DNA from: Bacteroidales bacterium | GTDB taxonomy: Bacteria > Bacteroidota > Bacteroidia > Bacteroidales > Tenuifilaceae | Reading direction: 5' to 3' | Assembly (NCBI GenBank): GCA_003531155.1 | Contig: DQHR01000189.1 | Coordinates: 1 to 5,152, forward strand | Length of the DNA stretch: 5,152 nt | In this document: positions 1 through 5,152 of the stretch, one piece after another | Numbering within the stretch: position 1 is the stretch's first letter | How the letters are laid out: the number at the start of each line of letters is the position of its first letter | Made by a program: the position numbers and the translations under genes | Notes under the pieces: model-generated | Seen by the model: the letters and a program-made list of their open reading frames with translations, nothing else | What the model was told of the DNA's origin: nothing | Databases searched by the model: none

Positions 1-238
1 GGTTTTAGAAGTAAAATGCGGAAGGTATGATAAAGGTCAGGCTGCCTTATCAATAATGAAAGAAAAAAGTTATGATTTTATACTTTCTGCTGGAGATGAC
101 AATACCGATGAGGATCTCTTCAAAATATTGCCAGAACATGCTTATTCCATTAAAATTGGCAAAAGTCCATCATTTGCCAGGTACAACGCAATACATTATC
201 AGTCGTTTCTAAAACTTCTTGAAAAAATTGCAGGGTAA
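1..238 (+). CDS. Trehalose-6-phosphate phosphatase domain, C-terminal end (5'-truncated by window)
   Basis: The reading frame is open from base 2 to the TAA at 236-238 and gives the last 78 residues of a HAD-superfamily trehalose-phosphatase, which removes phosphate from trehalose 6-phosphate to yield trehalose in the cytoplasm. Two family hallmarks are visible. Visible residues 10-12 (DKG) carry the motif III lysine, and residues 31-38 (GDDNTDED) are the Mg-binding motif IV acidic loop, followed by LF. The ATG at 56 is internal to this frame and lies between these two motifs, so it is not the start. In Bacteroidota this domain is often fused behind a glycosyltransferase-20 trehalose-6-phosphate synthase, but it also occurs as stand-alone OtsB. 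The missing 5' part prevents a choice, so no symbol is given. The gene ends 61 bases before trkH on the same strand with no terminator between, so read-through is plausible. Confidence 0.9.
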   Translation, partial: VLEVKCGRYDKGQAALSIMKEKSYDFILSAGDDNTDEDLFKILPEHAYSIKIGKSPSFARYNAIHYQSFLKLLEKIAG

Positions 239-283
239 GCATATTAATGATTCAACATAGAAAAATGAAAATCTCAAATTCGA

Positions 284-297
284 AAGTTTATAAACTT
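284..297. repeat. Perfect 14-bp palindrome next to the trkH start
   Basis: The sequence AAGTTTATAAACTT is its own reverse complement and ends two bases before the trkH ATG at 300. It covers the place where a ribosome would load. It could be a dimeric regulator site or, in RNA, a weak AU-rich structure near the start codon. It could also be chance in AT-rich DNA. The symmetry is seen directly; the role is not known. Confidence 0.4.
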
Positions 298-299
298 GT

Positions 300-2120
300 A
301 TGGTAAAGAAAAATTTATATAAAATTAGAGAACGAATCTTTAAAAATCTCTTCCTTTTATCTGATCTGGCAAAGAGAATCAGTGATTGGTTAGCAAGTTT
401 CAGCAATCTCATTTTTGTATTCTCTACATTATACTTTATAGTGTTATTCTGTTTTTACATTGGTTTTTATCAAAAAGAATTATACAAACTAGATATTACA
501 CATGCCTTTAAAATTGCATTTATCGCGATATTTTTTTCAAAAGTTATAATAGAAATAGTAACATTTAAGAAAAAGAAGATATACATTCTACTTTTCGATT
601 TATTTGTTTTTTTAATGGGAATTAGCATAATATATTTTAACAGTTCGATAGCACCTATCAATAAGCATATTGGTCAACTTTTAACAGGAATATTGCCACT
701 GATCATATTCTCATCAATAATTATCATTAGCGAATTAAACAAACTTGTAAAAGTTATAAACTCGTTAAATATCCCTCCGACACTGCTATTTGTATTAAGC
801 TTCCTTTTAGTAATTATTATTGGCTCTGGACTTTTAATGTTCCCGAAAGCCCATACGCATCATATATCATATCTTGATGCCTTATTCACATCCACCAGCG
901 CTGTTTGTGTTACAGGGTTAGTTGTGGTTGATACCTCAACTGCTTTTACTGGACTAGGTAAAATCATTATTATCTCACTAATTCAAATTGGAGGTTTGGG
1001 AATTATGACTTTTACGGGATTCTTTAGCTATATTTTTACAGGAAGTGCTTCTTTTCGTGAAAGGATATATTTGAAAGATTTTTTATCTACTGAAAATATT
1101 GGGAATTTATTTAAAGTAATCACAAAAGTTTTACTAATTACATTTCTAACAGAGATTGTTGGCGCAATTATTATCTATTACAATCTGTCAGACAATATAG
1201 AGAATAAAATTCTTTTCTCTCTGTTCCATTCTATATCTGCATTCTGTAACGCTGGATTTTCTACACTTTCTCAGGGATTATCATCGGCCGAGATAAAAAC
1301 TAATTACAATATCCAATTTGCAATTGCAACTCTTATCATATTAGGTGGAATTGGATTCCCTGTGCTTCTGAGTATTTATAAATATGTTAAGTATATAATA
1401 ACTTCAGTAATTAGAAAATTTCAACAAAAAAGGACTTTAGTATTTGGCAGCACTAACATCAACACCTCAATAGTTCTTACATCAACATTGGCATTGATTG
1501 TTATCGGAACCGTTTTGTACTACCTATTCGAGAAAAATACAAGCCTTTCCGGCATGAGTGTTTACCAAAAGTTTGTTACTTCATTTTTTGGAAGTGTAAG
1601 CGCGCGAACTGCAGGGTTCAATGTTATTGATATATCAGCATGGAGTTATCCCACAATCTTCTTCATGATGTTTTTAATGTGGGTTGGAGCTTCGCCAGGT
1701 TCAACTGGGGGTGGTATAAAAACAACCACATTTGCTATTGGTTTACGTGCTACATTTAGTTTTATACGAGGGAAAAAGAACCTTGAAATCGGAAACAGAG
1801 AAATTGGATCAGGTACTATTTTACGGGTTTTGGTAATCATAGTGCTTTCAGTTGCAATAATTTTCTTGGGATTTATGGGCTTACTAATTTCAGAGCCAAC
1901 CAAAAATCCCACACATTTGCTTTTCGAAAGTTTTTCCGCATTTGGAACTGTAGGGCTTAGTCTTGCAAATACCTCTTCATTAAACGAAAACAGCAAGTTT
2001 ATAATTATTCTGCTGATGTTTATTGGGCGTATTGGTCCATTAACATTATTAACTGGCATTATGGTGTCAAACAGGAAAAAGTATTATAAATACCCTGTTC
2101 AAGATTTAATAATCAACTAA
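300..2120 (+). CDS. trkH: TrkH/KtrB-family potassium uptake transmembrane subunit
   Basis: This 606-residue inner-membrane protein moves K+ (possibly with Na+ or H+) into the cell. The core, from about residue 158, shows the four membrane-pore-membrane repeats of the superfamily. The selectivity-filter segments are SAVCVTGL (200-207), NAGF (317-320), TAGF (437-440) and TVGL (550-553). A glycine is present in all four (G206, G319, G439, G552), as expected for a K+-permissive filter. The glycine-rich intramembrane gating loop is at 464-474 (ASPGSTGGGIK), and the C-terminal GRIGPLT signature is at 576-582. Residues 1-155 add about four hydrophobic segments (near 36-55, 67-87, 95-113 and 128-144), making the protein longer than E. 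coli TrkH or KtrB. Long N-termini of this kind are usual in Bacteroidota homologues. The ATG at 300 is the first start after an in-frame TAA at 291 and has no Shine-Dalgarno sequence. The RCK partner gene follows after 12 bases. TrkH versus KtrB naming is loose here. Confidence 0.95.
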   Translation: MVKKNLYKIRERIFKNLFLLSDLAKRISDWLASFSNLIFVFSTLYFIVLFCFYIGFYQKELYKLDITHAFKIAFIAIFFSKVIIEIVTFKKKKIYILLFDLFVFLMGISIIYFNSSIAPINKHIGQLLTGILPLIIFSSIIIISELNKLVKVINSLNIPPTLLFVLSFLLVIIIGSGLLMFPKAHTHHISYLDALFTSTSAVCVTGLVVVDTSTAFTGLGKIIIISLIQIGGLGIMTFTGFFSYIFTGSASFRERIYLKDFLSTENIGNLFKVITKVLLITFLTEIVGAIIIYYNLSDNIENKILFSLFHSISAFCNAGFSTLSQGLSSAEIKTNYNIQFAIATLIILGGIGFPVLLSIYKYVKYIITSVIRKFQQKRTLVFGSTNINTSIVLTSTLALIVIGTVLYYLFEKNTSLSGMSVYQKFVTSFFGSVSARTAGFNVIDISAWSYPTIFFMMFLMWVGASPGSTGGGIKTTTFAIGLRATFSFIRGKKNLEIGNREIGSGTILRVLVIIVLSVAIIFLGFMGLLISEPTKNPTHLLFESFSAFGTVGLSLANTSSLNENSKFIIILLMFIGRIGPLTLLTGIMVSNRKKYYKYPVQDLIIN

Positions 2121-2132
2121 ATAAATCTTAAT

Positions 2133-2816
2133 ATGAAATATATTGTAGTAGGTCTTGGATACTTTGGAGGAACACTTGCATCAACGCTTACAAGGCTAGG
2201 TCATGAAGTTATAGGTATCGATAATCGTGAGGATAAAGTAGATGAATATAAAGAATCCATTTCCATCGTAATGGTTATGGACACGACAATTCCTAATGCC
2301 GTAAAATCGCTGCCATTAGATGACATTGATGCAGTTATAGTAGCAATTGGAGAAGATATTGGCTCTTCTATTTTAACCTTAACTATCTTAAAAAATTTTA
2401 ACGTTAAAAGGATAATTGGCAGGGCAATAACACCAATTCATCGAGAAATTTTACAACAAATTGGAATAACAGAAATTATCCAACCCGAAGAGGATTCAGC
2501 ATTAAAAGTATCATCAATTCTCCAAATAGAAAACGCAAAATCAGTAATGGAATTGAATGAGGACAATGTAATAGCGGAAATCGCCATACCAGCAAAATAC
2601 ATTGGTCATTCGCTTGAAACGATAAACCTTACTGAAAGGTTTAGTGTAAAAGTTATTGCAGTTAAAATACCTCAAAAAGATAAATTACTCGATATTTTTA
2701 ATTTAAGGGACTATAAAATAGATTTTGATGCAAATATCGAAAGACCTATAAGGGAAGATGACATTCTTGTTATTGCTGGTCATATTAACGATATTAAAAG
2801 GTTGAATGAATCATAA
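2133..2816 (+). CDS. ktrA: TrkA/KtrA-type RCK regulatory subunit of the potassium transporter
   Basis: This 227-residue cytoplasmic protein is the peripheral gating partner of the upstream pore subunit. It has one RCK_N (TrkA_N) Rossmann domain, about residues 1-120, and one RCK_C domain, about 140-225. The nucleotide-binding glycine motif is GLGYFG at 7-12. The acidic residue D30 closes beta-strand 2 (VIGID), where NAD(H) or ATP/ADP ribose is usually held. The segment RAITPIHREIL...GITEIIQPEEDSA (97-123) is typical of the family. The length and single RCK_N/RCK_C pair match KtrA, which forms an octameric ring, rather than E. coli TrkA, which carries two such pairs and is about twice as long. 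In the family, ATP or ADP binding to RCK_N and often cyclic-di-AMP binding to RCK_C control the pore; ligand choice here is inference. The start is an ATG with an A/T-rich leader and no Shine-Dalgarno. It is almost certainly co-transcribed with trkH. Confidence 0.92.
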   Translation: MKYIVVGLGYFGGTLASTLTRLGHEVIGIDNREDKVDEYKESISIVMVMDTTIPNAVKSLPLDDIDAVIVAIGEDIGSSILTLTILKNFNVKRIIGRAITPIHREILQQIGITEIIQPEEDSALKVSSILQIENAKSVMELNEDNVIAEIAIPAKYIGHSLETINLTERFSVKVIAVKIPQKDKLLDIFNLRDYKIDFDANIERPIREDDILVIAGHINDIKRLNES

Positions 2817-2859
2817 TATTTGATCCGTACAATCACGCAAAAAAAATTAATAATTAATG

Positions 2860-2883
2860 AACTTGCCTATCGGCAAGTTTTTT
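2860..2883 (+). terminator. Rho-independent terminator after the trkH-ktrA unit
   Basis: The 8-bp perfect stem AACTTGCC/GGCAAGTT encloses a TATC loop and runs straight into six T residues (2878-2883). It starts 43 bases after the ktrA stop. On the opposite strand the T-rich run is set back from the stem by several bases, so it could only weakly serve the convergent gene ending at 2929. No separate minus-strand terminator was seen in 2884-2928. Confidence 0.85.
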
Positions 2884-2928
2884 CGACATCAAATTAGTGT
2901 GCATGTTCTTTTTGGAAAACATTTCAAC

Positions 2929-4455
2929 CTACAATCCTTTAAACTCTTGCTCTTCAAAAACGATTGCCTCGTAAGTATAAATTTCGGCATCCTTCCAACC
3001 ATACCATCCAATGCCCGCTTTATCCTGCGCACAATGTCCAAGAAAATCATCTAAAGTCCAGCCAGTAGCATTTGCCACTTGTGGTAAAAATGTACCCGAG
3101 CGTGCACCTTTCTTGATGTATATTCCGTGTTTACCTAGCACAATCTCATCAATGGACTTAATCCTTTTTAAGGGAGTTAATACAGAGATCTCGATTTCAA
3201 GATCTGATATTTCATTGGAAACTACTGGCGTAAACCGATAATCCTGCGTTGCCGAAGAAATAGCCATTGATTGTACAACTTCACAGAGAGGTTTTTCGGG
3301 ATTAAAACTACCAATACACCCCCTTAACTGACCTTCTTTCTTAAGTGTAACAAAAGCCCCTGCCTCAACCAAAAGATTTGCTGATAGTTTTGATTTATCA
3401 ATCTCATCTATTTTACCATCATTGATATATCGAGTAATTGTTCTGCGAACAATCTTAAACAGTTCAACTTTATCCTCCTCGTTAAGAGAAAATTGGTTTT
3501 TATCAACTTTACCTTCAACTTTTATAGCACAAATGGCATTGTAACCCACAACTCGGCTTTTATCGCCATAAAGCGGCGAATCGCCAGAGTTTTGGTATAA
3601 AACCTTCTTGTAAACTATATTATTCCTATTCTCTGTTATATCAAGCAACGTAAGCATCGATGTCCAACCGCACATAGCGGTAACTAAACCTGAAACACCT
3701 TTGCTTTCACCAATAAGTTTAGTCTTCATAAATGAAGATGAAGAGTTTTTGAGGATGGCATCAGCCATTAGATTGTCTGATTCAGTTGCATCCGAACTAT
3801 TGGGGTAATGCGAAAAATCTGAGCTGACAATAAAAAGATTTTCTTCGGATAAATATGGAGTAAGAGCATCTGCTAAGTTTTTACAAGTACTTTGCGATTG
3901 TCCACCAATAACAATTGGAACTATTGTAAAAGGATCTTTAAGCCAATATTGCAAAAAAGGAAGTTGAACCTCAATGCTATGCTCCCTCTCATGAGGCTCA
4001 GGGTTATTATTTATAAAAGTATATTTTTCGACTAAATCCTTGCCTAACTCATCGACTTTGACTTTCCCCAGGGGAGTAACAAAATCGCCCTGAGTATAGA
4101 TGGATGCTCCTTCGAAATACATAGTATGACTAGAGGCGATGATAAAAATATGTTTAAACTTTCTATCCCTATCAATTTGCTTGTAGCCAGCTGCTGCAAC
4201 ATCGCCAGAAAAGACATAACCAGCATGAGGAACAATAACGGCCAACGGCTGTTGATCCAATACCACTTTGGTTCGATTAAATGATCCCTCAAGCGTATTT
4301 AAGAGTTCCTTCCTATCGGATGGATAGAACGCCTCTGCCACTGCTGGCTTACGGTCGACCATAGTCTTTGTTTTATTAGAATCTTGACACCTACAAGAAC
4401 CTGAATTGTTTAATGCTCCAAGCATTATGAATAACCCTAAGAACTGCTTCAACAT
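2929..4455 (-). CDS. MEMO-like / AMMECR1 fusion protein (AmmeMemoRadiSam B + A), probable lipoprotein
   Basis: Read from the ATG at 4455, the product has 508 residues. The MEMO domain (about 35-312) resembles class III extradiol dioxygenases. It shows PHAGYVFSG (H77), SSHTMYFEG (H110), EHSIEVQLPFL (158-168), SSDFSHYP (H216) and a late cysteine in AMCGW (C262). These align with the conserved metal-ligand and cysteine positions of human MEMO1. The AMMECR1 domain (about 323-503) carries the family signature LRGCIG at 377-382 and appears full length. The biochemical role of both domains is poorly known; in prokaryotes they co-occur with a radical SAM protein, which is not in this window. The N-terminus MLKQFLGLFIMLGAL followed by NNSGSC resembles a lipoprotein signal with C21 as the candidate modified residue, though -3 is S rather than L. 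An upstream in-frame TTG at 4497 would add 14 residues, but it overlaps promoter-like sequence and would bury the signal peptide, so the ATG is preferred. Confidence 0.88.
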   Translation of the reverse strand: MLKQFLGLFIMLGALNNSGSCRCQDSNKTKTMVDRKPAVAEAFYPSDRKELLNTLEGSFNRTKVVLDQQPLAVIVPHAGYVFSGDVAAAGYKQIDRDRKFKHIFIIASSHTMYFEGASIYTQGDFVTPLGKVKVDELGKDLVEKYTFINNNPEPHEREHSIEVQLPFLQYWLKDPFTIVPIVIGGQSQSTCKNLADALTPYLSEENLFIVSSDFSHYPNSSDATESDNLMADAILKNSSSSFMKTKLIGESKGVSGLVTAMCGWTSMLTLLDITENRNNIVYKKVLYQNSGDSPLYGDKSRVVGYNAICAIKVEGKVDKNQFSLNEEDKVELFKIVRRTITRYINDGKIDEIDKSKLSANLLVEAGAFVTLKKEGQLRGCIGSFNPEKPLCEVVQSMAISSATQDYRFTPVVSNEISDLEIEISVLTPLKRIKSIDEIVLGKHGIYIKKGARSGTFLPQVANATGWTLDDFLGHCAQDKAGIGWYGWKDAEIYTYEAIVFEEQEFKGL

Positions 4456-4477
4456 ATTATTATCTTCAGGTAATTCC

Positions 4478-4504
4478 TCAAAATTATTGATAATCAAAAT
4501 TATT
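4478..4504. repeat. 11-bp direct repeat pair, 16-bp period
   Basis: TCAAAATTATT occurs at 4478-4488 and again at 4494-4504, separated by GATAA. Each copy contains, on the minus strand, a full TAATTTTG -7-like box (4486-4479 and 4502-4495). The pair may be a duplicated -10-type element or a tandem operator. Only the proximal copy has a reasonable -33 partner. Confidence 0.55.
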
Positions 4505-4508
4505 CAAA
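4479..4508 (-). promoter_or_regulatory. Candidate Bacteroidota-type promoter for the MEMO-AMMECR1 gene
   Basis: On the minus strand, TTTG (4508-4505) lies 18 bases before TAATTTTG (4486-4479). This is close to the Bacteroidota consensus TTTG-N(19-21)-TAnnTTTG. Transcription would begin a few bases further on, near 4472-4475, leaving a leader of about 20 bases to the ATG at 4455. That excludes the TTG at 4497 as the translation start. The match is by eye and the region is AT-rich. Confidence 0.5.
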
Positions 4509-4523
4509 AAATACATTTTATCA

Positions 4524-4555
4524 GCTATTAGTAGTTAAAAAAGCACACTAATAGC
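4524..4555. repeat. 9-bp inverted repeat in the divergent intergenic region
   Basis: GCTATTAGT (4524-4532) and ACTAATAGC (4547-4555) are exact reverse complements separated by 14 bases. They lie upstream of both divergent genes, so a terminator role is unlikely. Spacing and position would suit an operator bound by a dimeric regulator. The same TAATAGC core recurs at 4565-4571. Confidence 0.5.
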
Positions 4556-4565
4556 CAAACCTTTT

Positions 4566-4575
4566 AATAGCTATT
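4566..4575. repeat. 10-bp palindrome AATAGCTATT
   Basis: This perfect palindrome shares the TAATAGC core with the neighbouring inverted repeat. It covers the place where a -33 box would be expected for the TATCTTTG element at 4590-4597. It may be a regulator site for the lipoprotein gene. Function is inferred from position only. Confidence 0.4.
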
Positions 4576-4589
4576 TCCAAAACTATTTT

Positions 4590-4597
4590 TATCTTTG
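4590..4597 (+). promoter_or_regulatory. Candidate -7 promoter element for the lipoprotein gene
   Basis: TATCTTTG matches the Bacteroidota -7 consensus TAnnTTTG exactly and would place the transcript start near 4601-4604, about 25 bases before the ATG at 4629. No TTTG or TTG is found at the expected -33 distance, so the promoter would be weak or activator-dependent. Confidence 0.45.
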
Positions 4598-4628
4598 TTA
4601 TACTTCGTTTTACTCAAAAAAGAAAGCC

Positions 4629-5152
4629 ATGAGATTTTCAACTATATTAAATCTATTGATAATAATCTTACTATTAACTTCTTGCACTAAAGAGAAAGCA
4701 GAATTACCTAAAGTAATAACCACTCCAATTACTGAAGTGACTTGGGAATATACTATTTCTGGAGGGGAGGTGATTGATGATGGCGGTTCACCTATAATTG
4801 CACGTGGTATTTGTTATACAACAGACACAAGCAGCCTACCAACACCAATTAAAAATGGAAGTACAAATTACACAACGGATAGTTTAGGAATTGGTGCTTT
4901 CACAAGCAAATTATTTTACTTTCGTTCGGGAGCTGCCGGTGATCATGTTGCTTATACAAATTATTACTTAAGAGCTTATGCAACTAATAAAAATGGAACG
5001 GCTTACGGAGAAGTGTTTACATGTTTCCCTAAATTAAGACCGCCAAGATTCATAAGTATGTATTCAAGCAATGTAACTTCCACAATGGCTACCATCTATT
5101 TTGATATATCTCGTGCTTATTCTTCAGCTGATGAGATTGATATATGCTATGA
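4629..5152 (+). CDS. Bacteroidota surface lipoprotein with Fn3-like 'GICY' repeats (3'-truncated by window)
   Basis: The frame is open from the ATG at 4629 to the right edge, giving 174 residues without a stop. The N-terminus is a lipoprotein signal: a hydrophobic stretch at residues 5-16, then the lipobox LTSC with lipidated C19, followed by TKEK. Residues about 29-132 form one Ig/Fn3-like unit seen widely in Bacteroidota exported proteins. It opens with SGGEVIDDGGSPIIARGICYT (44-64) and closes with YYLRAYATNKNGTAYGEVF (112-130). A second, less regular unit starts near 138 (PPRFISMYSSNVTSTMATIYF) and reaches DEIDICY at 168-174, where the window ends. Such repeats are thought to be structural or adhesive; no catalytic domain is visible, and one may follow downstream. 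The start is supported by the signal peptide and by the weak purine stretch AAAGAAAG before the ATG. It is transcribed divergently from the MEMO-AMMECR1 gene. Confidence 0.85.
   Translation, partial: MRFSTILNLLIIILLLTSCTKEKAELPKVITTPITEVTWEYTISGGEVIDDGGSPIIARGICYTTDTSSLPTPIKNGSTNYTTDSLGIGAFTSKLFYFRSGAAGDHVAYTNYYLRAYATNKNGTAYGEVFTCFPKLRPPRFISMYSSNVTSTMATIYFDISRAYSSADEIDICY

Noticed and set aside
209..661. Two short minus-strand frames (209-412 and 470-661)
   Set aside because: Both overlap the strongly supported trkH N-terminal region (the first also the trehalose-phosphatase end). They are short and show no family features.
400..740. N-terminal four-helix region of TrkH as a voltage-sensor-like domain
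   Set aside because: The fourth segment has no regular arginine/lysine ladder, and Bacteroidota TrkH proteins commonly have such an N-terminal extension.
1646..2059. 137-codon open frame on the minus strand
   Set aside because: It lies entirely inside trkH, whose filter and gating motifs are clear in the other frame. Its translation shows no recognisable domain.
2900..2922. Imperfect inverted repeat (ATGTT ... AACAT) as a terminator of the minus-strand gene
   Set aside because: Only five contiguous pairs form before a bulge, with no GC-rich stem. It is too weak to call.
2857..3241. Short plus-strand frames (2857-3054 and 3011-3241)
   Set aside because: They run antisense through the AMMECR1 domain. 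The first begins inside the terminator hairpin region and neither has a supported start.
4044..4292. 82-codon minus-strand frame
   Set aside because: It is an out-of-frame shadow of the MEMO domain, whose conserved histidine motifs are intact in the main frame.

Overview
The window looks like chromosomal DNA from an AT-rich member of the Bacteroidota. Three things support this. The right-edge lipoprotein has the LTSC lipobox and the 'GG-V--DGG-P--ARGICY' extracellular repeat that is typical of the phylum. Shine-Dalgarno sequences are absent or weak before every start. Both intergenic promoter candidates match the Bacteroidota -7 element TAnnTTTG. The genus cannot be fixed from this sequence.

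Layout: (1) 1-238 (+) is the 3' end of a trehalose-6-phosphate phosphatase domain, either OtsB or the C-terminal half of a synthase/phosphatase fusion. (2) 300-2120 (+) encodes a TrkH/KtrB-type potassium translocation subunit with an extra N-terminal membrane region. (3) 2133-2816 (+) encodes its TrkA/KtrA-type RCK regulatory subunit, 12 bases downstream. A hairpin-plus-T-run terminator at 2860-2883 closes this unit. (4) 2929-4455 (-) encodes a fusion of a MEMO-like domain and an AMMECR1 domain (AmmeMemoRadiSam proteins B and A in one chain), with a probable exported lipoprotein N-terminus. (5) 4456-4628 is a divergent promoter region with tandem TAATTTTG boxes, a 9-bp inverted repeat and a related 10-bp palindrome. 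(6) 4629 to the right edge (+) is the 5' part of a surface lipoprotein gene that runs out of the window.

How the genes work together: the potassium channel subunit and its nucleotide-sensing gate form one transporter. It lies on the same strand, 61 bases behind a trehalose-synthesis gene, with no visible terminator between them. That is a plausible osmotic-stress cluster (potassium uptake plus compatible solute). The MEMO-AMMECR1 gene is separate and convergent with the potassium unit. It shares a divergent control region with the lipoprotein gene, and both products are predicted to be exported.

No clearly new multi-gene system is visible. The best candidates for a second look are the apparently extracytoplasmic MEMO-AMMECR1 fusion, the repeat-rich divergent promoter region, and the perfect 14-bp palindrome next to the trkH start.
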